Shown here in pieces: positions 26,398 to 35,479 of a stretch of 64,000 bases of DNA. The notes below the pieces were generated by a model. That model was given only the letters and a program-made list of their open reading frames with translations. It did no database searches and had not been told where the DNA came from. Positions within the stretch are counted from its first letter, which is position 1; each line of letters starts with the position of its first letter. The translations under genes and the position numbers were made by a program. Source of the DNA: Paenibacillus sp. V4I3. Lineage in GTDB: Bacteria; Bacillota; Bacilli; Paenibacillales; NBRC-103111. Where the stretch lies: positions 1,132,501 to 1,196,500 of the forward strand of contig NZ_JAUSZA010000001.1 of the NCBI RefSeq assembly GCF_030817215.1, in the 5' to 3' direction.

Positions 26398-28701
26398 ATG
26401 ACTTCATTGTCGCCATTATACGAACCGCAGAGCGGCGTTTTAACTGTACAATACGAACCGAATGAGCAGACCGTACTGCTGGAAAACCCACCTCGTTTCA
26501 CGTGGATTCCCGCACAATTGGAGCATGATCGCTATGTACTGCAAATCTCGCATTCTGAGGCCTTCTCTCAGGCTGACACACAAACGATTAAGCCGATTCC
26601 GTATAACTTATATACACCGGATGATGCGCTAACCCCAGGTACCTATTTCTGGCGGTACGCACTTCTCCAGGTAGATGGTTCCCAAACCGTCTGGAGCCTC
26701 GTTCGACGCTTCGAGGTGCCAGCCGATTTACCGGAGACGCCACTGCCTAGCAGAGAACGCCGATATGCGGAAGCGTCTTCCCAGCACCCTAGATTGTGGC
26801 TGCAATCTTCTGAGCTTGATGACTTCCGCAGTAGGCTAGCAACAGATCCGGCTTATTGCGGGTTTGATATCTTTTACGAGAAATCCGTTAAACCTTGGAT
26901 CGAGCGTGAGCTGATTGCAGAGCCGCTGCCATATCCGGGCAATAAGCGCGTAGCTAAGCTATGGCGACAAATGTACATGGATACCCAAGAAGCGCTCTAT
27001 GCGGTTCGTCATCTCGTGATGGCGGGTACGATTCTGAATGACGAAACGCTGCTTGATCGCGCGAAAACGTGGCTGCTCCATCTGTGCAGCTGGGACGTGA
27101 ACGGTACAACAAGCCGTGACTATAACGACGAAGCCTCCTTCCGTATGGCTGGAGCTATCGCCTGGGGCTATGACTGGCTTTATGCTCGGTTAACAGAGGA
27201 TGAGCGGAAGCAGGTGCGGCAAGTTCTGCTCGCCCGTACACGTCAAATCGCCCAGCATGTTATTGAGCATTCCAAGATCCATCATGTGCCGTTCGACAGT
27301 CATGCGGTGCGCTCGCTATCCAGTGTATTGGTCCCGTGCTGCATCGCGCTCCTGAATGAGGAGCCGGAAGTTCGCGAATGGCTCGATTATACCCTCGAAT
27401 ACTATGCGTGCTTATATTCGCCTTGGGGCGGACCGGATGGAGGTTGGGCGGAAGGTCCGATGTATTGGACGACCGGGATGGCTTTTGTTACGGAAGCGAT
27501 GAATATGCTTAAGAAATATACAGGCATTAACTTTTATAAAAGGCCATTTTTCACGAAAACAGGCGATTTCCCGCTATACGCATTCAGTCCGGATACCCTT
27601 CGCGCAAGCTTCGGCGACCAATCGACCCTTGGTGATCAAGTTAGCTTGAAAACTGGCTTTAACATCCGTCAGTTCGCCGGTGTGACCGGTAATGGTCTGT
27701 ACCAGTGGTATTTTGAGCGGGTACGTGAGACGGATACCGATTCAGAAATGAAATTTTACAACTATGGTTGGTGGGATTTCCGTTTCGACGAAATGGTCTA
27801 CCGTCATGATTATCCGCAAGTGGAAGCTATCGCTCCAACCGACGCGAATATCGAGCCGGTCAAATGGTTCCGCTATATCGGCTGGGTGGCATTTCACTCG
27901 CAAATGGCCGATCCTGAGCGCCATATCATGCTGCTGACGAAGAGCAGCAAATACGGCTCTGTCAGCCATAGTCATGGCGACCAGAATGGCTTCCTGCTGC
28001 ATGCTTACGGGGAACCACTTGCCATTGAAAGCGGTTATTACGTAGCATTCAGCAGTACAATGCACATGAACTGGCGCAGACAGACGCGTTCGACGAACAA
28101 TATTTTGATTGACGGTTTGGGTCAATATGCCGAGAAGAACAAAGTGCTGAACATGGCAGCTAATGGGTTCGTTGAAGTTGCCGAGCAGCGCAAAGGCTAC
28201 GGGTATTCCCGTAGTAACGCAACCGCAGCATATAAAGAGTACGTTCCTTATTTGGAGCGCTACGTTCGCGAGATCTACTTCTTTGGCACGTACGTTGTTG
28301 TCGTCGATCACATCGACTTGTCGCAGGCAGGCTCTGTTGACTGGCTGTTCCAAACGCTGTATGAAATGAAGCTGAACGGGCAGACTTTCAAAGTCCAAGG
28401 CCGCAAGGCAGATATGGATGGGCGTTTCGTCTATTGTTCATCCGGTGAGCTGGAGCTGACGCAGCATCAAGGCTTTACGGATGTGGATCCAGCTGAAATC
28501 GAGGGATTGCCGCTGCACTGGCATCTGAAGGCAACGACCAAGCCGTCGCGCAGTCACCGCATTGCAACACTCCTTGTGCCGATCAAGCACGGCGAGCCGA
28601 AATATGTGTCCTATTTCATGGATGATCAAGGCTTCGACACGCATATTTATTTCACAGAAGACGGTGTAACACAAAGAGTTGAGGTTCCGAAGGCTTACTA
28701 G
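26398..28701 (+). CDS. DUF4962/heparinase II family lyase (PL21-like)
   Basis: A 767-residue protein with an N-terminal fibronectin-like region (about 20-110), a DUF4962-type alpha-barrel (about 115-470) and a heparinase II/III domain (about 490-760). Visible motifs include HHVPFDSHAVRSL (about 299-311), GGPDGGWAEGPMYW (about 344-357), SVSHSHGDQNGFLLHAYG (about 520-537) and RSTNNIL (about 560). This arrangement is that of PL21 heparin lyase relatives. No signal peptide is seen. ATG 26398 lies 9 bases after GGAGG, better than ATG 26392. It is probably the last gene of the SDR-lyase unit. Confidence 0.82.
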   Translation: MTSLSPLYEPQSGVLTVQYEPNEQTVLLENPPRFTWIPAQLEHDRYVLQISHSEAFSQADTQTIKPIPYNLYTPDDALTPGTYFWRYALLQVDGSQTVWSLVRRFEVPADLPETPLPSRERRYAEASSQHPRLWLQSSELDDFRSRLATDPAYCGFDIFYEKSVKPWIERELIAEPLPYPGNKRVAKLWRQMYMDTQEALYAVRHLVMAGTILNDETLLDRAKTWLLHLCSWDVNGTTSRDYNDEASFRMAGAIAWGYDWLYARLTEDERKQVRQVLLARTRQIAQHVIEHSKIHHVPFDSHAVRSLSSVLVPCCIALLNEEPEVREWLDYTLEYYACLYSPWGGPDGGWAEGPMYWTTGMAFVTEAMNMLKKYTGINFYKRPFFTKTGDFPLYAFSPDTLRASFGDQSTLGDQVSLKTGFNIRQFAGVTGNGLYQWYFERVRETDTDSEMKFYNYGWWDFRFDEMVYRHDYPQVEAIAPTDANIEPVKWFRYIGWVAFHSQMADPERHIMLLTKSSKYGSVSHSHGDQNGFLLHAYGEPLAIESGYYVAFSSTMHMNWRRQTRSTNNILIDGLGQYAEKNKVLNMAANGFVEVAEQRKGYGYSRSNATAAYKEYVPYLERYVREIYFFGTYVVVVDHIDLSQAGSVDWLFQTLYEMKLNGQTFKVQGRKADMDGRFVYCSSGELELTQHQGFTDVDPAEIEGLPLHWHLKATTKPSRSHRIATLLVPIKHGEPKYVSYFMDDQGFDTHIYFTEDGVTQRVEVPKAY

Positions 28702-28731
28702 TTTTTAATAGCTGCACTCATATTAATATTT

Positions 28732-28781
28732 AAAGATCGATCTCTTATTCGCTGAAATAGCGAGAGAGGTTGATCTTTTTT
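28732..28781 (+). terminator. Terminator after lyase genes
   Basis: AAAGATC pairs with GATCTTT, with an inner ATTCGC/GCGA-type stem, followed by T6. Confidence 0.82.
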
Positions 28782-28883
28782 GCCGTATAGGAAGCTATTT
28801 TTTTATATAGAAAACTGATTGTTATTGCATCCACTCCCAACATAAACCTATAAAAATCAAACATCATACCTATAGTTCCCACA

Positions 28884-28913
28884 TTGTAAGGGTTACCATT
28901 TTCGAGCGATAAT
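28884..28913 (+). promoter_or_regulatory. Promoter of importer 2
   Basis: TTGTAA (28884-28889), an 18-base spacer and GATAAT (28908-28913) give a fair sigma-A promoter 39 bases before the binding-protein start. The -35 is imperfect, consistent with activation by the YesN-type regulator downstream. Confidence 0.5.
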
Positions 28914-28952
28914 AAGGACATCAAGAACAACAACAAACGAGGGGGATTCACA

Positions 28953-30305
28953 TTGGTAACTAAATATAAAGCATTAAGCGTCGTTGCAGCTAGCTTTCTG
29001 GCTATCAGCTTAACAGCTTGCGGTGCGGGTGGAAGCACGAACGGCAGCACAACAGATACGAACACAAGCGCGGCACCGACTGCAACAGCACAAGCTAAAA
29101 AGCAGGAAAACATTACGATCACGTTCCAAAATATATATCCGGATCCAACAGATCCAAAGAACGGCATGTTGAAGAAAATCGTTAACGATTACCAAACGAA
29201 AAATCCGAACATCAAGATCGAGCTTGACTCCCTGAACACAGATCAACAAAAGCTGAAGCTCAAAACACAAGCCGCTTCCAAAGAGGTTCCCGACATCACA
29301 ATCGTGAATCCGGCAGCACAAATGAAGCCTTTCGTCGATGCTGGCCTGTTCGCGCCACTGAACGACATGGTGGATCAAAACGGATTAAAAGGGACGTTCC
29401 AAGAAGGCATTCTGAACTGGTACACGTTCAACAACAACATTTACGCACTGCCTGACGGTAATAACATTGCAGTCGTTTATTACAATAAAGATCTATTCAA
29501 GCAAGCTGGTGTTGAAGTGCCGAAGACTTTCGAAGAAATGGTTGCAGCGGTAAAAACACTCAAAGGCAAAGGCATTCAGCCAATGGCGATCGGTGAAAAA
29601 GATTCCTGGACAGGTTCCTTCTTGTTCATGAACGTACTGCTTCGCACAAATGGCGGTCCTGGCTTCCTACAATCTGTCGTTGATGGCAAAAAGACGTTCG
29701 CTGATCCAGCGTTCACAGAAGCAGTAAGCAGCTTCCAAGACCTAGTTCAAGCTGGCGCATTCCAAGAGGGCGCAACATCTTTTGACTACAACGCAGGTGA
29801 AAACTTGTTTAAAACCGGCAAAGCCGCCATGTACTTCATGGGCAGCTGGGCAACGGGCGGAATCGAAACATCTTCCGTTAATGGTAAAGTTGGCGTGTTC
29901 AAATTCCCAACGGTTAAAGGTAAAGGGAACCCAGACGAGTTCATGCTTGCTCCAGGAAGCGCGTTCGCCGTATCTGCAAATAGCAAACATTTGAAAGAAA
30001 CCAAAGATTTCTTGAACTACTTCATGCTGAACTTCCCTAAAGAAGCTTTCGCAGTAAAAGGCGCTGTAGGTATCGCACAAAAAGTAGATGGCGACTTCAA
30101 AGCCGCTGGTTACTCCGATATGGCAATGGAAGTGCTTGGCTTGTTCAAACAAGTAAAAGGCGGCGATCTTGCGTTCGATAATACGATGAACCCTGGAACA
30201 GCGCAAGGACACTTAACAAGCATCCAAAACCTTTTCGTACAGAAGAAAGAGCCTGCTGAAGTGGGCAAAGAACACCAAACCGCTTACGAAACGAATAAAA
30301 AATAA
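28953..30305 (+). CDS. Sugar-binding lipoprotein, family 1 (importer 2)
   Basis: A 450-residue solute-binding lipoprotein. The lipobox LTAC places the lipidated Cys at about residue 23, followed by a Ser/Thr-rich linker and a maltodextrin/MsmE-type two-lobed fold. Start TTG 28953 follows GAGGGGG. It is shorter than, and not closely related to, the LplA-type lipoprotein at 18592, so importer 2 belongs to the MsmEFG/MalEFG group and probably takes a different sugar. Confidence 0.88.
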   Translation: MVTKYKALSVVAASFLAISLTACGAGGSTNGSTTDTNTSAAPTATAQAKKQENITITFQNIYPDPTDPKNGMLKKIVNDYQTKNPNIKIELDSLNTDQQKLKLKTQAASKEVPDITIVNPAAQMKPFVDAGLFAPLNDMVDQNGLKGTFQEGILNWYTFNNNIYALPDGNNIAVVYYNKDLFKQAGVEVPKTFEEMVAAVKTLKGKGIQPMAIGEKDSWTGSFLFMNVLLRTNGGPGFLQSVVDGKKTFADPAFTEAVSSFQDLVQAGAFQEGATSFDYNAGENLFKTGKAAMYFMGSWATGGIETSSVNGKVGVFKFPTVKGKGNPDEFMLAPGSAFAVSANSKHLKETKDFLNYFMLNFPKEAFAVKGAVGIAQKVDGDFKAAGYSDMAMEVLGLFKQVKGGDLAFDNTMNPGTAQGHLTSIQNLFVQKKEPAEVGKEHQTAYETNKK

Positions 30306-30321
30306 GATGAATTAGCAGCCG

Positions 30322-30371
30322 AATCGGAATTTATCTTGAGCGCCGCAATGGGCTGAAGGTAAATTCCGATT
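30322..30371 (+). repeat. Long hairpin between binding-protein and permease genes
   Basis: AATCGGAATTTATCTT pairs with AAGGTAAATTCCGATT over 16 bp (one G-U) around an 18-base loop and is not followed by a T-run. Such hairpins protect the 3' end of binding-protein mRNA and lower permease expression in other sugar operons; that role is inferred here. Confidence 0.6.
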
Positions 30372-30399
30372 GGTATATGCCAGGAAGGAGGCGAGCCAA

Positions 30400-31290
30400 G
30401 TGAATGTGTTAAGAGTCTCCAAGTGGACAATTGCCATGTTTGTATTACCGTGTTTGCTGATCTATGTTAGTCTCGTTTTCGTCCCGATTCTCGTGTCTCT
30501 TTACAGTGGACTGCTGGATTGGAACGGAATTGGCGAGTCGACATTCGTTGGTCTCAAAAATTTTCAAACCCTGCTATTCGCAGACCCAGTATTCTGGCCG
30601 TCTGTTCGCCGTACATTGATGTTTGCTGTGTTTTCCATGGCTGAAATTCCGGTCGCTTTGGGTGTAGCTATTCTCCTGAACCGATTTATCAAAAAACCGA
30701 ATTTTCTCGTTTCGAGTTACTTCTTACCTGTTATTCTATCCGTCGTCATCATCGGTCAATTGTGGAAAACTATTTATAACCCCGCCGCGATGGGGGGCAT
30801 GCTCAATCAAGTGCTCGATATGTTGAATTTACATGGTTGGACGAGATCGTGGCTGACAGATCCTAAGATTGCGATGTATTCGCTTTATTTTGTAGCCCTT
30901 TGGCAGTACTTGGGTTACCACACGCTGATCCAGTTTACCGGTATTCAGAACATCCCTGCTGATATTTATGAGGCAGCCCGGATTGATGGAGCGGAGGGGC
31001 TTAAAGCCGACTGGCATATTACTTTCCCTATGAATATTCCGATTTTTAAAATATCGATCGTCCTCGCCTTCATCGGCTCGCTGCAAGCGTTCGACATGGT
31101 CATGGTCATGACCGCTGGGGGACCAGCGCACGCGACAGACGTGATCTCCACGCATATGTACAACATGTCCTTCCTCTCCATGAAATATGGGTACGGAAGC
31201 GCGATTGCGGCTTTCTTGGTCGGCATGTGTTTGATCGCAACGGTTATTATTAATGCGGTATTCAACCGACTAGAGAGAAGATTTTCATGA
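30400..31290 (+). CDS. Sugar ABC transporter permease, MalF/MsmF type (importer 2)
   Basis: A 296-residue six-helix permease with the EAA loop at about residues 190-208 (YEAARIDGAEGLKADW). GTG 30400 is chosen because AAGGAGG lies 8 bases before it; a TTG at 30370 falls inside the preceding hairpin. It precedes the second permease, with which its end overlaps or is immediately adjacent. Confidence 0.9.
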   Translation: MNVLRVSKWTIAMFVLPCLLIYVSLVFVPILVSLYSGLLDWNGIGESTFVGLKNFQTLLFADPVFWPSVRRTLMFAVFSMAEIPVALGVAILLNRFIKKPNFLVSSYFLPVILSVVIIGQLWKTIYNPAAMGGMLNQVLDMLNLHGWTRSWLTDPKIAMYSLYFVALWQYLGYHTLIQFTGIQNIPADIYEAARIDGAEGLKADWHITFPMNIPIFKISIVLAFIGSLQAFDMVMVMTAGGPAHATDVISTHMYNMSFLSMKYGYGSAIAAFLVGMCLIATVIINAVFNRLERRFS

Positions 31291-31307
31291 AGGAGGGGAG
31301 TGTTACC

Positions 31308-32189
31308 ATGCAGACCGCACGGGAAGTAGCTTCGGCTAAGCCTGCAACCATTCGGAGACGCAAACGCCTCTCTATCGTCAAAATCATCGTGATCGCCTTT
31401 CTTTCCCTACTGGTGGTTACGCAAGTATATCCGCTGCTTTGGCTGGCCATTTACTCCTTAAAAAGCAATGAAGAAATCCTGTCGGGCCAATTTTTCGCTC
31501 TCCCTCATACGTTGCAATGGAAGAATTTCACGGATGCGATTAAGGCGGGACACTATTTTCAATATTTGAAAAACAGTCTATTCGTCACTTCGGTTACGAT
31601 GGTGAGCGTTCTGCTGCTTAGTTCCCTTACCTCGTTCGCAATCGCTCGATTCCGTTGGAAATACGGTCAGGTTGTGATGGTTATCTTCCTCATCGGGATG
31701 ATGGTACCGCTGCAGGCAACGTTATTGCCGCTCATGATTATTTTCAAAAATCTACATGCACTGAACACGCATATTTCGATCATTCTTCCTTATATAGCGT
31801 TTCAGACGCCGATTGCAGTCTTTATCCTTAGTGGATTTATGAAATCCATTCCGAGTGAGATTGAGGAATCCGCAGTTATGGATGGCGCAGGGGTTTTCCG
31901 GATTTTCCGCAGTATTATTTTACCGATTTCCATTCCTCCAATGATGACAGTCTGTATTTTAACTTTTATTAGCATTTGGAACGAATACATTCTCGCGGCG
32001 ACTTTCATCTCGTCCGAGCGGCTGAAGACGCTGCCTTTTGGGGTGAACAGCTTCGTCAGTCAATATTCGGTTAATTACGGAGCAATCGGTGCCTTCTTAG
32101 TACTGGGCGCATTGCCGGTCATTCTCATCTATTTCTTGTTAGCAGATAAAATTACAAAAGGTATGGTAGCGGGAGCGGTGAAGGGTTAA
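31308..32189 (+). CDS. Sugar ABC transporter permease, MalG/MsmG type (importer 2)
   Basis: A 293-residue permease with six helices and the EAA loop at about residues 184-203 (EESAVMDGAGVFRIF). The C-terminus ITKGMVAGAVKG is typical of MalG-type permeases. ATG 31308 is 8 bases after the GGAGGGGAG ribosome binding site; an ATG at 31287 overlapping the previous stop is the alternative. It completes the channel with the gene at 30400. No ATPase gene accompanies it. Confidence 0.9.
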   Translation: MQTAREVASAKPATIRRRKRLSIVKIIVIAFLSLLVVTQVYPLLWLAIYSLKSNEEILSGQFFALPHTLQWKNFTDAIKAGHYFQYLKNSLFVTSVTMVSVLLLSSLTSFAIARFRWKYGQVVMVIFLIGMMVPLQATLLPLMIIFKNLHALNTHISIILPYIAFQTPIAVFILSGFMKSIPSEIEESAVMDGAGVFRIFRSIILPISIPPMMTVCILTFISIWNEYILAATFISSERLKTLPFGVNSFVSQYSVNYGAIGAFLVLGALPVILIYFLLADKITKGMVAGAVKG

Positions 32190-32273
32190 TTTCACCCCTC
32201 TCTTTTTGCTGTTTCTTGGGATGCCTATGATAAAATAGGAAGTAGCTTATAACGAAAGGGGACCGACAACGAA

Positions 32274-34121
32274 GTGACACGAGGCCTACACTCCATTCAT
32301 AACCGGCTATTTCTGCTATTTATCTCCTGTATGTTAGTTCTCGTTCTCCTGGGAAGCGTGCTCTATTATAAAAAAACAACGCAAATTATCCATAGTAAAA
32401 TTAGTGATTTGGCGGAGAAAAATATTTCTCAAACGGTAGGTTTATTTGATTTGCTGCTGCAAGGCTATGATAGTATCACGAAATCACTGAACAGCAATTT
32501 TGAGATGCTGAGATTAATCCAAGATCGCGACACCAATAAGGATGAAGCTGTTAGCATTATTAATGAGCGCACGATTACCAATATCTTAGGGGCTATCTAT
32601 TACTCGCGCGATGATATTGTCGGAATTCATGTGATTACGAATGCCGGCAAAAACTATAACTACGAACGAGGATTCCATAGTGTTATGGACACGAACTATC
32701 CATCCTCGGAGTGGTACCGGAAGCTGCAGGATTCATCGGGAGAAATGGTATGGCTTGGGCTTTTCCAAGGCTCTGTCATCAATCAGTTTCAGAAGGATCC
32801 GTTATTCATATTCGGGCGCAAACTGTACGATTTAACCGACCACCGGGTGATAGGCGTTATGCTCATAGAAACGAATCCGCAGCCGATTCTTGCCGCTCTT
32901 TCGAACGTCACCATCAGCCCGAACAGCCAGGTGTACATTGTTGACCGGGAAGATCGAATGATTGCTTCTACCGCGGAAGAGAAAGTCATTCCGCCTTCTT
33001 TCAGCGGGCTTCCGCGTCCTCAAACGAATGAGATCATCGTTGATGATCGAACGGATCATCTCCTCGTCGCCGCGAAAGCGAAGATGTCCGATTGGACCGT
33101 GCTTGGTTTGACTCCAAAAGAGGATATCAACGCCGAGGTTGTGAGGACTAGAGAGTATTTATACCTCGTTATTATTGCACTGGTCATTCTATCGACGGTC
33201 CTGGCAAGCATTATTTCCCGCAACATCGCTTCACCGCTCAAGCTGCTGATTCGCGAGATGAAGCAAGTAGAGATGGGGAATTTTAAAGGCTCGGTGACGG
33301 TAAAGTCATTTGAGGAAATTAATTCGTTGGTTTCATCATTTAACCGAATGGTGAACCGGATGGATGAGCTTATCGAGCGCATTACACTCTCTTCCATGAG
33401 TGAGAAGAATGCGGAGCTGCAGGCGCTTCAATCGCAGGTTAACCCTCATTTCCTTTATAACACCTTGGATATGATTTATTGGATGCTGGATGAACGGGAG
33501 AACGATCGATTGGGCAAGGTTATCTTAGCCCTGTCCCATATGTTCCGCTACAGCAGCGACTGGCAGGAAGCGTCTAAGACGACGCTGCGGCAGGAGCTGG
33601 ATCAAATGCGGCATTACATCACGATTATTGAAAGCCGTTTGGAAGGTAGAGTTAGTACAGACATACAAATTGATCCAGATGTTCTGGATGTCATCCTACC
33701 GAAAATGACTTTACAGCCGATCATCGAGAACGCCGTTAAATATGGGCTGGAACCTCTCCGTGAGCCGGGAATTCTCCGTGTATTTACGGAAGTCCATGAT
33801 CAAGAGCTTCATATCATTATTAAGGATAATGGAGTAGGTATCCAGGAGAGCATCCTAGAGGAGATGCAGGAGCTGCTGCGTTCGGATACAACGGATGCAG
33901 GTGGCGTGGTGGCTTCGATGAAAATGGAGCAGCACATAGCGCCAAGCTCCATCCAAGCGGCAAGTATTTCTGCGAAAACAAGGCGGGGCATTGGACTCAC
34001 CAATGTTCACCGCCGCATAACGTTAATGTTCGGAGATGCTTACGGGCTCCGTATTCATAGTAAACAAGGGGAAGGAACAACGGTCATCATCGTGATGCCG
34101 CTTCCTCGGAAAGGAGTGTAA
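32274..34121 (+). CDS. YesM-type sensor histidine kinase (module 2)
   Basis: A 615-residue membrane kinase with GTG start after AAAGGGGA. The order is: N-terminal helix, extracellular sensor (about residues 35-285), second helix (about 290-315), HAMP, QVNPHFLYNTLD with the phosphorylated His (about residue 394), and HATPase N-box IENAVKYGLEP (about 485). A stretch of about 30 residues (GGVVASMKMEQHIAPSS, about 543-560) is inserted between the N- and G-boxes of the ATPase domain. It pairs with the regulator 3 bases downstream. Confidence 0.9.
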   Translation: MTRGLHSIHNRLFLLFISCMLVLVLLGSVLYYKKTTQIIHSKISDLAEKNISQTVGLFDLLLQGYDSITKSLNSNFEMLRLIQDRDTNKDEAVSIINERTITNILGAIYYSRDDIVGIHVITNAGKNYNYERGFHSVMDTNYPSSEWYRKLQDSSGEMVWLGLFQGSVINQFQKDPLFIFGRKLYDLTDHRVIGVMLIETNPQPILAALSNVTISPNSQVYIVDREDRMIASTAEEKVIPPSFSGLPRPQTNEIIVDDRTDHLLVAAKAKMSDWTVLGLTPKEDINAEVVRTREYLYLVIIALVILSTVLASIISRNIASPLKLLIREMKQVEMGNFKGSVTVKSFEEINSLVSSFNRMVNRMDELIERITLSSMSEKNAELQALQSQVNPHFLYNTLDMIYWMLDERENDRLGKVILALSHMFRYSSDWQEASKTTLRQELDQMRHYITIIESRLEGRVSTDIQIDPDVLDVILPKMTLQPIIENAVKYGLEPLREPGILRVFTEVHDQELHIIIKDNGVGIQESILEEMQELLRSDTTDAGGVVASMKMEQHIAPSSIQAASISAKTRRGIGLTNVHRRITLMFGDAYGLRIHSKQGEGTTVIIVMPLPRKGV

Positions 34122-34124
34122 AAC

Positions 34125-35321
34125 ATGGACATTCTCATCGTAGATGATGAAACAGTCATACGCGAGGGCATTCAGCGGACGTTGCAGAACCGTTTCCCCG
34201 AGCATCGGATTCATCTGGCTGCGAATGCTGAGCAAGCCGTCACGCTGCTGCGGAGCCATCCGATTCACATCGTTCTCACGGACATTCTGATGCCGGGCAT
34301 GAACGGCCTAGAGCTTATGAATATGTCTCGTAGCCGGCACCCCCATGTGAAATGGGTTGTCATTTCGGCTTATTCGGAGTTTGCCTACGCGCAGGAGGCA
34401 GTGCGGCTAGGGGCTAAGGACTATTTGCTAAAGCCGATCGGCAAAGAGGTTTTGATTGAAATGATCAGCAAGCTAAGCGAAGAAATTACGCGTGAAACGG
34501 AGCTGATCGAAGAGGCTGAGCTGCTGAAGGCCAACCGCAAATACTTGCAGGAAGCCGTCTTCCAGCGCTGGGTGCAGGGTTTGGACACGGGTCGCATCGA
34601 CATGGGACCCTTCATGGAGCAGCACCCTTATTTTCATCTCATCATGGTTAAAATGGAGACCGATAAGCCCGTCTTCCTCGAAAATTTCATTATCGAGAAC
34701 GTCCTGCTCGAGCTTATCGAGCGCTACGGCAAGGGCTTCGTGACGGTGCACGACAGCAAAAGCCTGCTAGGACTAGTCACGCTGCCGGAAGGTGGCAGCC
34801 TGACCCTGCTGATTGATGAGCTGCGCAGTCATCTTGTGAAGTACCTGAAGGTGCCCTTCCAGATGATGAGCTCCGAGCTGATCGAATGCTTCCAGGCGGT
34901 GCCGGCAGAGGTACAGCGTATGAGGCAAGCATCTACGACGCAGGTCTACGAGCACCATGCCAGCGGCAGCGATCGCTCCATAGAAGTTGCCCTGCAATAT
35001 ATCCGCACACACTACCATGCCGATCTATCGCTAGAGAAGGTCGCTTCGATCGTTTATCTAAACTCTGTCTACTTCAGTCAGCTTTTTAAGCAGAAGACGG
35101 GTCAAGGCTTCAAGGAGTACGTTATTCACCTACGTTTGGAGCAGGCGAAGCAGCTGCTGTTGAATCCCAAGCTCAAGCTCGCTGACGTTGCCGAACGTAT
35201 TGGCTACCACGACATGCGCCACTTCTCGCAAGTTTTCCGCAAAAAGTACGGCGTAACCCCGTCGGAATATCGCCAGGAAAACGCAGGTGATAAACCGGAT
35301 AAGTATGTGTCAAGGGAATAA
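34125..35321 (+). CDS. YesN-type response regulator (module 2)
   Basis: A 398-residue regulator: receiver domain (acidic pocket LIVDDE, phospho-acceptor Asp in VLTDILMPGMNG about residue 54, Lys in YLLKPI), linker, and AraC-type DNA-binding domain (about residues 290-390, ending VTPSEYRQE). It starts 9 bases after GGAAAGGAG and is co-transcribed with the kinase. It probably controls importer 2. Confidence 0.9.
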   Translation: MDILIVDDETVIREGIQRTLQNRFPEHRIHLAANAEQAVTLLRSHPIHIVLTDILMPGMNGLELMNMSRSRHPHVKWVVISAYSEFAYAQEAVRLGAKDYLLKPIGKEVLIEMISKLSEEITRETELIEEAELLKANRKYLQEAVFQRWVQGLDTGRIDMGPFMEQHPYFHLIMVKMETDKPVFLENFIIENVLLELIERYGKGFVTVHDSKSLLGLVTLPEGGSLTLLIDELRSHLVKYLKVPFQMMSSELIECFQAVPAEVQRMRQASTTQVYEHHASGSDRSIEVALQYIRTHYHADLSLEKVASIVYLNSVYFSQLFKQKTGQGFKEYVIHLRLEQAKQLLLNPKLKLADVAERIGYHDMRHFSQVFRKKYGVTPSEYRQENAGDKPDKYVSRE

Positions 35322-35359
35322 TTCTTATTAAATTCTCATGGAATTCTAAGAAATAGCAA

Positions 35360-35393
35360 TAAAGCTAGACGGTTAGCGGCTTTCTCTTTTTTG
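35360..35393 (+). terminator. Weak terminator after module 2
   Basis: AAAGC/GCTTT arms with an inner GCTA/TAGC pairing are followed by CTC and T6. The stem is short and imperfect. Confidence 0.4.
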
Positions 35394-35398
35394 TGGTA

Positions 35399-35453
35399 AA
35401 TATTAGGCGGATAATCTTGTGCTATGGTTGTAGCACAGGTCATACCTAATATT
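35399..35453 (+). promoter_or_regulatory. Nested stem-loop leader before the NlpC/P60 gene
   Basis: Outer arms AATATTAGG and CCTAATATT (9 bp, perfect) enclose a second stem TGTGCTA/TAGCACA (7 bp, perfect) with a 6-base loop. It ends about 10 bases before the AAGGAGG ribosome binding site. It could be a regulatory RNA structure or a pair of protein operators; it does not match the ydaO/c-di-AMP riboswitch often found before cell-wall hydrolases. Confidence 0.5.
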
Positions 35454-35479
35454 CACGATCAAGAAGGAGGAAATCAATC

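Noticed and set aside
35399..35453. c-di-AMP (ydaO) riboswitch before the NlpC/P60 gene
   Set aside because: The element is far too short and lacks the conserved ydaO core; only two simple stems are present.
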